DNA of 5,505 nucleotides from Frankiales bacterium (lineage in GTDB: Bacteria; Actinomycetota; Actinomycetes; Mycobacteriales; Jatrophihabitantaceae), in NCBI GenBank assembly GCA_025963265.1, contig JAOPUY010000073.1, positions 1 through 5,505 on the forward strand. Direction: 5' to 3'. A program made the translations under genes and the position numbers. Positions within the stretch are counted from its first letter, which is position 1, and the number at the start of each line of letters is the position of its first letter. The notes beneath the pieces are model-generated. The model searched no databases. It was not told where the DNA came from and was given only the letters and a program-made list of their open reading frames with translations. Shown here one piece after another: positions 1 through 4,683 of the stretch.

Positions 1-131
1 CGCGCTTGGCTGACGTGCGACCGATCGGCAAGAACACCCGCCGAGTTCTCACGCTGGACTGCTTGCCCGCCGCCAAGCTGACCCGCCCCGGGAGTTGTGT
101 CCGGCGAGGACGATGCGGCCGTGATCATCGG

Positions 132-362
132 TCAACAGGATGCCGTCGGCGTTGCCGACGGCTCGGGAGTCAGTAACTCAGGGTCAGGCTTCTGCCAAAA
201 GGTGGTGTACTCCGCCGTTGCCGCCGCAACTCCGAGGTGTCTGACCGAGATGTTCAAGATGGTCCAGCCGGCCTCGGACCACTCGTCCAGGTGATTGTTG
301 ACCTGCTCCACATGATTGTCCGCCGCCGCCGGCACAGCCAAGACGGTGAGTCGATATTTCAC
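132..362 (-). CDS. Small DUF4177-like protein, 76 aa
   Basis: A 76-residue soluble protein with no signal peptide or membrane segment. The first 58 or so residues follow the pattern of the small DUF4177-type domain: a short N-terminal beta strand (KYRLTVLAV), a helix ending in LDEWSEAGWTILNI (compare the family's LN-x-x-G-x-x-GW-x-L/V core), then a strand closing with EYTTFWQK. The remaining tail (about residues 59-76) is rich in Pro, Thr and Ala and looks disordered. The start is a GTG, chosen because AGGAG lies 6 nt upstream on the minus strand (369-373), a good Shine-Dalgarno placement. The biochemical role of this family is not known, and the family match is by eye. The gene stands alone, just downstream of a decayed DedA gene on the same strand. 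The reality of the gene is more certain than the family name. Confidence 0.72.
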   Translation of the reverse strand: MKYRLTVLAVPAAADNHVEQVNNHLDEWSEAGWTILNISVRHLGVAAATAEYTTFWQKPDPELLTPEPSATPTASC

Positions 363-829
363 GAGCGGCTCCTGATCGAGAAAGGCAAGTGATCATAACG
401 GTTGCTCCATTGGCGGAAGCGGGATGTTCGTGTCGCTCCAATGCTGCTGTTCGGCGCGGCAGTGCTCGCCCAGAGGGCGCCGCCGAAGGCGTTCTAGGCG
501 AGGAGCTTCCCGTAGTTGATGCGTCTCATCCCGGCCAGGACGGGTACGAGCGCGGCGGTGAACCGTGCGGAAGATCGCTCCAGCGATGGCGGCGGACAAG
601 GCGTCAGGCTAGCTCGGCCCGCATGTCATCACGATGTGAACGGTTTCGTCAGCACTTCGGCTCCGTCTGTTCGACGCGCGCAGTAAGGGGTCCGCGCGGG
701 TGTCGCAATGAGTCACGCGAGGCCTGAGCCTCGATCCACGGAATGCCCCGCTGGTGATTGATCATTAAACACAACAACCGGGAGACTCAAACCGTCATCG
801 CGAGGATCGACCACCGATGGGAGCCGCTC
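363..829. other. Intergenic stretch holding only a DedA remnant
   Basis: Between the two divergent starts there are 467 bases without an intact gene. The part nearest the small DUF4177-like gene holds the DedA fragment. From about 584 to 750 I find no recognisable protein similarity on either strand. A short perfect hairpin (CGAGGC, loop CTGA, GCCTCG) lies at 718-733. An A/T-richer patch at about 755-780 precedes the membrane protein gene and may hold its promoter, but no convincing -35/-10 pair is visible. Confidence 0.5.
464..583 (-). pseudogene. DedA/SNARE-associated membrane protein remnant
   Basis: The minus strand contains a degraded piece of a DedA-family inner-membrane protein gene. 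Reading from 583 downward gives SLERSSARFTAALVPVLAG followed by MRRINYGKLLA, a TAG stop (494-496), then NAFGGALWAS. Intact actinobacterial DedA proteins have a conserved stretch of the form ERHG...RFTAFLRALVPxLAGMSRMxYRxFLxYNxxGGxLW, so the order and spacing match except for about three residues missing after RFTA. The TAG falls where the family has an aromatic residue before Asn. No start codon, upstream transmembrane part or clear ending is recognisable. The frame runs on to a TGA that overlaps the GTG start of the next gene, with only doubtful similarity (about 403-463). DedA proteins act in membrane homeostasis and lipid translocation; this copy cannot make a working protein. Confidence 0.65.
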
Positions 830-1366
830 ATGACACCCCAGCCAGACGGTGAGGCCGAGCGGGCCGCCTCCGCAGACACGTCCGGACCCCAAGCCCCGAT
901 CGTGGCCCGGCAGGCGGCCGGAATTTACGGCCTGATCGTCACCGCCGCGGTGATCGCGAGCGCGGGCGGCCAGCTGCGGACCGCGGCGTTGGTCGTGGCC
1001 GTCTTCGTCACGCTCGTGGTGTATTGGCTCGCCGAGGAGTACGCGCGGCTGGGCGAGCACGCGAGTGCCGGGCATTTGCCGACCTGGCCGAGCATCCGGT
1101 CCGCACTTGCGGTGAAGTGGCCGATGGTCAGCGCGTCCTACCTTCCGTTGCTGGCCTTGGTCGGGGCTCGATTGCTGGGCGCGTCGGCACCCGCTGCGGC
1201 CTACTTTGCACTCTCGCTGACGGTTGTGATGCTGACCTACTACGGCTGGTCGGCCGGTCGGGCCTCCGGCCTGCGCGGTGGCGCGCTGCTGCTCATGACC
1301 GCCGCCGCCAGCGCATTGGGCCTGCTGATGATTCTTCTCAAAATCGTCATCGCCCACCTGCACTGA
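830..1366 (+). CDS. Multi-pass membrane protein of unknown function, 178 aa
   Basis: An integral membrane protein with a polar N-terminal tail (about residues 1-26) and four to five hydrophobic segments: about 31-45, 51-67, 103-117, 121-140 and 150-172. The second segment ends in VVYWLAEEYARLGEH, which places two acidic residues and a His at the membrane edge. The third is preceded by KWPMVSASYLP. This arrangement resembles uncharacterised actinobacterial membrane proteins, and no function is assigned. The ATG at 830 is chosen because GGGAG at 819-823 sits 6 nt upstream. The frame is open back to 758, but that extension (MIIKHNNRETQ...) is polar, has no ribosome binding site and probably belongs to the leader. 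The gene stands alone, with no clear terminator after its stop. It is probably real, given its sustained hydrophobic pattern and codon bias. Confidence 0.85.
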   Translation: MTPQPDGEAERAASADTSGPQAPIVARQAAGIYGLIVTAAVIASAGGQLRTAALVVAVFVTLVVYWLAEEYARLGEHASAGHLPTWPSIRSALAVKWPMVSASYLPLLALVGARLLGASAPAAAYFALSLTVVMLTYYGWSAGRASGLRGGALLLMTAAASALGLLMILLKIVIAHLH

Positions 1367-1472
1367 TCACGAGTGCTCGGGCAGCCCTCCTCAACCGAGG
1401 TGTCCGGACGGTGAACGGCGGATGTACGCGCGAAATTGTGAGATAGATTACGCGGCTCGTGGCCGAATGTTG

Positions 1473-1502
1473 TTGACATCAAGATCACCGGAGATGTATG
1501 CG
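1473..1502 (+). promoter_or_regulatory. Candidate sigma70-type promoter
   Basis: A perfect TTGACA at 1473-1478 is followed after 18 nt by TATGCG (1497-1502), or after 17 nt by GTATGC. The -10 element is poor compared with the actinobacterial TANNNT. If it is used, transcription would begin near 1508-1512 and give a leader of more than 100 nt before the transglycosylase start, including the hairpin at 1547-1602. Confidence 0.4.
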
Positions 1503-1546
1503 ACCCCAGTAAACTTGGTGGCTGAAGACGTTGACCGAGCAACAAA

Positions 1547-1602
1547 ACCGGGGTGTTTCCCAGCGACTGAGTGGACGAAGATCAGTTTGGAGAACCCCCG
1601 GT
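1547..1602 (+). promoter_or_regulatory. Long imperfect leader hairpin (candidate cis-regulatory RNA)
   Basis: The sequence folds by eye into one 56-nt hairpin. The base stem is ACCGGGG (1547-1553) with CCCCGGT (1596-1602). After a bulged T comes GTTT (1555-1558) with GAAC in wobble/Watson-Crick pairing (1592-1595), a C-A mismatch, then CCA (1560-1562) with TGG (1588-1590). A G-T wobble and a two-base bulge follow, then ACTGA (1566-1570) with TCAGT (1582-1586). The loop is 1571-1581. No T-run follows, so it is not a typical intrinsic terminator. The GGAG at 1589-1592 is buried in the stem but lies too far from the assigned GTG start to be its usual Shine-Dalgarno. It matches no riboswitch class I recognise. 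Confidence 0.5.
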
Positions 1603-1623
1603 CCGTCACGACACACGAAACAC

Positions 1624-2703
1624 GTGTCTAGAGAAAACGATTCCACGAAATCCGTTCCCAACGAATCCAGTAAATCCGCTTCAAAGACGGTGCGACGCCT
1701 GTCCACGCTGGCGGTGACCGGTTTGGTGCTCAGCGGCGGCGCTATCGCCACCGCGGCGGCCAGCCACGCCGCTACCCCTCCGGCCGTCAGCTCAAGCCCG
1801 GCCACCCCGGCCACCAACGCAGCCGCCCACAACCCCCACGGCGACTTGCTCATTCGCGTTGTCGGCCGCCGGGTGGTCGTCCGCGGCAACGCCGATGACC
1901 CGGACACGACAAGGGCCGTCCGAGTCATCGTCTCGTTCAACGGCAAGAAGGCGCTCGTGCGGGCAAGCCACGCCGGTCATAGCTTTGCCAGGACGTTCGT
2001 CCTCCCTTACGGCCGTTACGCGGTCACCGCGCAGGCGATCAACATCGGTCCCGGGACCGCCAGTCCCGTGATCGGCCGCCAGACGATTGCGCTGGTCAAC
2101 CCAGCCAGCCACAACCCTCGCGGGACCGGCTACCTCATCCGGTCCGGATCGGCTGTGCGATTCACCGGACACGTCAGTGACCCCGACGCGCCCAAGCGCT
2201 CGGTGGCGGTTCACGTCTACGACAACGGTCGCATGGTCGCGGCCGGCCGCACGAACGGTCAGACCCGCGCCTACTCGCTGAGCGCCCAGGTGGGCGCCGG
2301 CGTCAACCGGTACGGCGTGGTCGCATTCAACCTCGGACGCGGCACCGGAAACCCCTACCTCGGCCGGTTCACTGTGAACCGCCCACGGCCCTGGGTCGAC
2401 TCTTACCAGGGAGTGCAGCGCATCGCGGCGACCCTGGTCGCCGCGCACGGCTGGGGCCCCGCCCAGATGGCGGACTTGGTGAAGCTCTGGAACAAGGAGT
2501 CTGGCTGGAGAGTGAACGCGGCCAACCCGTCCGGCGCGTACGGCATCCCGCAGGCGCTGCCCGGCAGCAAGATGGGCGCCTCCGGCCCGAACTGGCAATC
2601 GGACGCCCGGACCCAGATCGCCTGGGGCCTGAGCTACATCGCCGGTCGCTACGGATCGCCTTCGGCCGCGTGGGCCCACTCGGTCGCCACCAACTGGTAC
2701 TGA
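1624..2703 (+). CDS. Secreted SLT-type lytic transglycosylase with two tandem repeats
   Basis: An exported cell-wall protein predicted to cleave the glycan strands of peptidoglycan. Counting from the GTG at 1624 it has 359 residues. A signal peptide spans residues 1-49 (VRRLSTLAVTGLVLSG core, likely cut after SHA) and is followed by an Ala/Pro/Ser linker to about 68. Two homologous repeats (about 69-158 and 163-252) each start with HNP-x-G, pass through a DPD motif and V-x-V...NG, and end with N-[IL]-G-x-GT-x-x-P-x-[IL]-GR. The C-terminal domain (about 262-359) carries LWNKESGW, with the probable catalytic Glu292, then NPSGAYGIPQALPGSKM, TQIAWGLSYI, RYGSP and a final NWY. These are hallmarks of the aggregation-promoting-factor/SLT-like domain. 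The start is uncertain: no good Shine-Dalgarno precedes 1624. A GTG at 1690 would give a shorter signal peptide, and a TTG at 1531 would add a peptide lying over the hairpin. The repeats probably bind or space the enzyme in the envelope; that is inference. Confidence 0.9.
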   Translation: MSRENDSTKSVPNESSKSASKTVRRLSTLAVTGLVLSGGAIATAAASHAATPPAVSSSPATPATNAAAHNPHGDLLIRVVGRRVVVRGNADDPDTTRAVRVIVSFNGKKALVRASHAGHSFARTFVLPYGRYAVTAQAINIGPGTASPVIGRQTIALVNPASHNPRGTGYLIRSGSAVRFTGHVSDPDAPKRSVAVHVYDNGRMVAAGRTNGQTRAYSLSAQVGAGVNRYGVVAFNLGRGTGNPYLGRFTVNRPRPWVDSYQGVQRIAATLVAAHGWGPAQMADLVKLWNKESGWRVNAANPSGAYGIPQALPGSKMGASGPNWQSDARTQIAWGLSYIAGRYGSPSAAWAHSVATNWY

Positions 2704-2719
2704 TCGGTTCCCGCTGAAC

Positions 2720-2766
2720 AAAGCATCGGCGACGTCACGAGCAATTCGCGACGTCGCCGATGCTTT
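2720..2766. terminator. Bidirectional terminator between convergent genes
   Basis: A perfect 17-bp inverted repeat: 2720-2736 (AAAGCATCGGCGACGTC) pairs with 2750-2766. It extends inward past one mismatch by three more pairs (2738-2740 with 2746-2748), leaving a 5-base loop. It begins 17 nt after the transglycosylase stop. On the plus strand the stem runs into CTTTGG; on the minus strand it ends in GCTTTGTT, a weak T-tract. Its symmetry and its place between two converging genes support termination in both directions. The minus-strand stop codon (2735-2737) lies inside the stem-loop. Confidence 0.85.
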
Positions 2767-3214
2767 GGAGGGCGGACTGGAATGAGGACTTGGCTGAGGT
2801 GAGGGCGGCGGTGACTTCCGACCGACTGGTCGCCGACCGCACCGACGCCAGCGAGGACTTGAGCGCGTTGACATCCGGCTCGATCTCGGCCTTCGTCGAG
2901 TCGCTTAGGTTGGACTGGGCGGCGGCCAGAGCGTCGACCGCGGTGCCGACGGCAGCGGCGTCGGTCTTGGCCTGACCGATGTTCAGCGCTTTCAGGTCGT
3001 CGACCACCTTCTGGAAGGCTGTTTGCACGCCCGTGCGAGCGGTGCAGACTTCGTCCTTCGCCGAGGCCTGCGATGACTTCGAGCTTGAGCAGGCAACGAG
3101 AAAGATGCCGCAGGCGAGCAGGAGAACAGCGCAGGCGTGGCGAAGGCGGACGGTGAGCCGGTGAGTTGTGTCGGCTCGCGGTCCCAGTGGGCGGTGAATG
3201 CGACCGTTACCCAT
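2735..3214 (-). CDS. Helical lipoprotein of unknown function, 159 aa
   Basis: A predicted membrane-anchored lipoprotein. A long basic N-terminal region (residues 1-26, with many Arg and His) leads into a hydrophobic core (ACAVLLLACGIFL) and a lipobox LVAC, with the lipidated Cys at 42. After a Ser/Ala/Lys linker, the mature part (about 54-159) is almost entirely predicted helix, with heptad-like Leu/Val/Ala spacing. It resembles small helical actinobacterial lipoproteins of unknown role. Two further cysteines, Cys57 and Cys158, sit near the two ends of the helical domain and could form a disulfide. The ATG at 3214 is the only usable start before the signal peptide; AGG lies about 8 nt upstream of it on the minus strand. 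The gene converges on the transglycosylase gene and diverges from phoU, so it forms its own transcript. The 3' end overlaps the shared terminator. Confidence 0.85.
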   Translation of the reverse strand: MGNGRIHRPLGPRADTTHRLTVRLRHACAVLLLACGIFLVACSSSKSSQASAKDEVCTARTGVQTAFQKVVDDLKALNIGQAKTDAAAVGTAVDALAAAQSNLSDSTKAEIEPDVNALKSSLASVRSATSRSEVTAALTSAKSSFQSALQSIGDVANCS

Positions 3215-3273
3215 TGCCGATGCCTGTCCCTAGGCCGGAGCTGACCGATCACAGCTGTTCGGAAATCATCCAG

Positions 3274-3315
3274 CGCTTCGTGAGAAGCGGCCTCACCCCA
3301 GCGGGATGAGGCCGC
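3274..3315. repeat. Two overlapping hairpins in a divergent intergenic region
   Basis: The first hairpin is CGCTTC (3274-3279), loop GTGA, GAAGCG (3284-3289). The second is GCGGCCTCA (3287-3295) with TGAGGCCGC (3307-3315), extended past one mismatch by CCC/GGG (3297-3299 with 3303-3305) to a 3-base loop. They share 3287-3289, so both cannot form fully at once. They lie between the divergent lipoprotein and phoU starts. On the minus strand the larger hairpin is followed by TTCTC, which is terminator-like, but no gene ends there on that strand. The function is unknown. Confidence 0.5.
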
Positions 3316-3404
3316 CACCCGGTCTCGGTCGACCAGGACCGGACGCAATCGTAATCCGCGCGCGCAGGTGCATACTTGGCGAACACCCGCAAAACCTGGG
3401 TAAC

Positions 3405-3411
3405 GAGGAGG
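3405..3411 (+). promoter_or_regulatory. Ribosome binding site fixing the phoU start
   Basis: GAGGAGG is a near-perfect match to the anti-Shine-Dalgarno complement and ends 9 nt before the ATG at 3421. It decides for that start over the in-frame TTG at 3376, which has no such signal. A CATACT at 3371-3376 could be a -10 element, but no convincing -35 lies ahead of it. Confidence 0.8.
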
Positions 3412-3420
3412 TCGCTCAGT

Positions 3421-4083
3421 ATGCCGACTCGCGCCCAGTACCGCGCAGACCTCGACCGCGTGTGGGATGCCCTGCACGAACTCGCCGAGCTCGCGTGCGT
3501 GGCCATCACCCGCGCCACGGCAGCCCTGACCGACGCCAACCTCAGCCTGGCTGAGAAGGTCATCGCCGACGACGTCCGGTTGGACGAAGGACGGGCGGCG
3601 CTTGAGGATCTCGTCTTCACTCTCCTGGCGACCCAGCAGCCCGTCGCCAGCGATCTGCGCTTGCTGCTGGCCGCTATCCCAGCCGGTTCCGGTCTGGAAC
3701 GCATGGGAGACCTGGCGGCTCACGTCGCCCGCGCCGCCCGCGTGCGCTATCCCGACTACGCGGTGCCGGAGCGCCTCCGCGACACGATGACCCAGATGGG
3801 CGAGGTGGCCGCCGAGCTGGCCGCTGACGTGGCCACAGCCATTGCCACCCGAGACGCAGGCCTCGCGGCCCGCGTCCCCGACCGCGACGAGTCGATGAAT
3901 GCCCTGCACGGCCAGATGTTCGTCCTTCTGCGGACGCCTGCGCACCGCACGCCGATTCCCACCGCGATCGACCTCAGCCTGCTCGGTCGCTATTACGAGC
4001 GGTACGCCGACCAAGGCGTCTTAGTAGCAGGCCGGGTCTACCACGCCCTCACCGCTCAACCGCCGCCACCCACGCCGCGCTGA
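3421..4083 (+). CDS. phoU: PhoU/PhoY-family phosphate regulator, 220 aa
   Basis: A cytoplasmic all-helical regulator of the PhoU family, which links the PstSCAB phosphate transporter to the PhoR/PhoB-type two-component system and restrains phosphate uptake. At 220 residues it has normal length, with two three-helix repeats. In repeat one, AITRATAALTDANLSLAEKVIADD (about 28-51) and QQPVASDLRLLLAAI (about 72-86) lead to the signature LERMGDLAAHVAR (92-104). Repeat two has QMGEVAAELAADV (about 125-137), RDAGLAARVPDRDESMNALHGQMF (about 144-167) and the second signature LLGRYYERYADQGVLVAGRV (187-206). The acidic E...D pairs (Glu93/Asp97 and Glu193/Asp197) are the expected metal-cluster ligands. 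The second signature has Gln198 where the family commonly has His. No pst or two-component genes lie beside it. It reads as a single-gene unit with its own terminator. Confidence 0.95.
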   Translation: MPTRAQYRADLDRVWDALHELAELACVAITRATAALTDANLSLAEKVIADDVRLDEGRAALEDLVFTLLATQQPVASDLRLLLAAIPAGSGLERMGDLAAHVARAARVRYPDYAVPERLRDTMTQMGEVAAELAADVATAIATRDAGLAARVPDRDESMNALHGQMFVLLRTPAHRTPIPTAIDLSLLGRYYERYADQGVLVAGRVYHALTAQPPPPTPR

Positions 4084-4160
4084 CACCACCGACGGCGTTA
4101 TCGCTGGCCACCTAGGCGTTTTTGGCCGCGGTCTTCCTAGCTGGTTCCCAGATGGTTGAA

Positions 4161-4199
4161 CGGGCCGCCCGCCGGCTGGGGGGCGCGGCGGGCGGCCCG
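4161..4199 (+). terminator. GC-rich hairpin terminator after phoU
   Basis: A perfect 14-bp stem: 4161-4174 (CGGGCCGCCCGCCG) pairs with 4186-4199, around an 11-base loop. It lies 77 nt after the phoU stop and is followed by AGTGTTGTTC rather than a clean T-run, as is common for terminators of high-GC actinobacteria. Confidence 0.75.
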
Positions 4200-4683
4200 A
4201 GTGTTGTTCACGGCCCTAGACCGGGTGAGTGCCGTACCTCCCGGTCGCCACTTCCTGCCGCCCGGACACGGCGGACGGCGAGGAGCGCGCAGCGGCTGGC
4301 GAGGAAGTCACGGGGGACGCGGGGCCGCTGCGGTTAATCGTGGTCGCGCTCGCCGGAAAGTCACCGCGAGGCGCCTAGGCCGTTCCTGGTGCCCGGTGCC
4401 GACTGGCGAACGACGCTCGACGCGTCAACCGGACATGCTGTTTGACCAACCTGCCGACGGTAACACTGCGCCCGCGGCAAAATCAATGGGTCGATCAGCG
4501 TGGAGACCAGCGGGAGGGTGAATCCCTTTGGCCGTAACGAGAATGTAGGGTTCCGGCGGCTCCGGAATTCTCGTGGCAATCGGGCCACCACTGGGGCAGG
4601 AGTGCCGTCAAGAGGCGTGAGCGACGTGGCCGCCCCGGCCAGGGCCGCAGCCGAGCCGGTGATGGGACGCCTATGATTCGCGC
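4200..4683. other. Long intergenic region without a recognisable gene
   Basis: About 484 bases after the phoU terminator hold no gene I can support. Open frames exist on both strands. Their products are Arg/Gly/Pro-rich, match nothing recognisable and lack ribosome binding sites. A possible promoter pairs TTGACC (4442-4447) with TAACAC (4461-4466), but their 13-nt spacing is short, so it is weak. A nested hairpin at 4529-4587 is listed separately, and the small hairpin AGGG/CCCT (4515-4518 with 4524-4527) lies just before it. This stretch is probably the long leader and upstream region of the isomerase-like gene. Confidence 0.45.
4529..4587 (+). promoter_or_regulatory. Nested hairpin, candidate leader RNA
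   Basis: Three stems nest by eye: TGGCC (4529-4533) with GGCCA (4583-4587), ACGAGAAT (4537-4544) with ATTCTCGT (4567-4574), and TCCGG (4552-4556) with CCGGA (4562-4566), closing a 5-base loop. The inner stems are separated by a one-sided 7-base bulge (GTAGGGT). The element ends 96 nt before the GTG at 4684 and is not followed by a T-run. It may be part of a structured leader of the isomerase-like gene, but no known riboswitch class is recognised. Confidence 0.4.

Larger units (their letters stand above)
1367..1623 (+). other. Upstream and 5' leader region of the transglycosylase gene
   Basis: This 257-nt gap holds a promoter-like sequence and a long hairpin, both annotated separately. A weaker alternative -10 (TAGATT, 1444-1449) lies just upstream. 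A TGTGA half-site at 1437-1441 is followed six bases later by TTACG. That is only a poor match to the CRP consensus TGTGA-N6-TCACA, so no operator is claimed. No protein-coding signal is convincing here. The frame reading back from the transglycosylase to a TTG at 1531 is basic and low in hydrophobic residues, and it overlaps the hairpin. Confidence 0.45.

Noticed and set aside
389..727. Plus-strand open frame of 112 residues in the gap before the membrane protein
   Set aside because: The product is Arg/Gly-rich without similarity, and part of it lies opposite the recognisable DedA remnant.
1437..1452. CRP-like operator TGTGA-N6-TTACG upstream of the transglycosylase promoter
   Set aside because: Only one half-site matches the consensus, so chance is likely.
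1505..1623. Possible ydaO-type c-di-AMP riboswitch before the cell-wall hydrolase gene
   Set aside because: The gene context fits, but the conserved GGTGAAT-like and ACAGCTAACC-like segments of that class are absent from the leader.
1792..2874. Long minus-strand open frame opposite the transglycosylase gene
   Set aside because: It is the antisense shadow of a high-GC coding region; the product is Arg/Gly/Val-rich with no domain, and the plus-strand frame has clear motifs.
3220..3309. 29-codon plus-strand frame beginning MPVPRPELTDHS and ending at the hairpin
   Set aside because: It has no ribosome binding site, no recognisable similarity, and overlaps the upstream region of the divergent lipoprotein gene. 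It might be an old gene fragment but cannot be supported.
4114..4180. Minus-strand frame ending in ARKTAAKNA, like the tail of a histone-like protein
   Set aside because: The frame becomes pure GC-rich hairpin sequence directly upstream, and no start or body of a gene is visible.
4156..4521. Plus-strand open frame of about 121 residues after phoU
   Set aside because: It starts before and runs through the terminator hairpin, its product is low-complexity Arg/Gly/Pro-rich, and no ribosome binding site precedes it.
4500..4610. Cobalamin or ydaO riboswitch suggested by GGGAGGGTGAATCCC and CAGGAGTGCC
   Set aside because: Only short fragments resemble those classes; the remaining conserved blocks and their order are missing, and the downstream gene is not a usual target.
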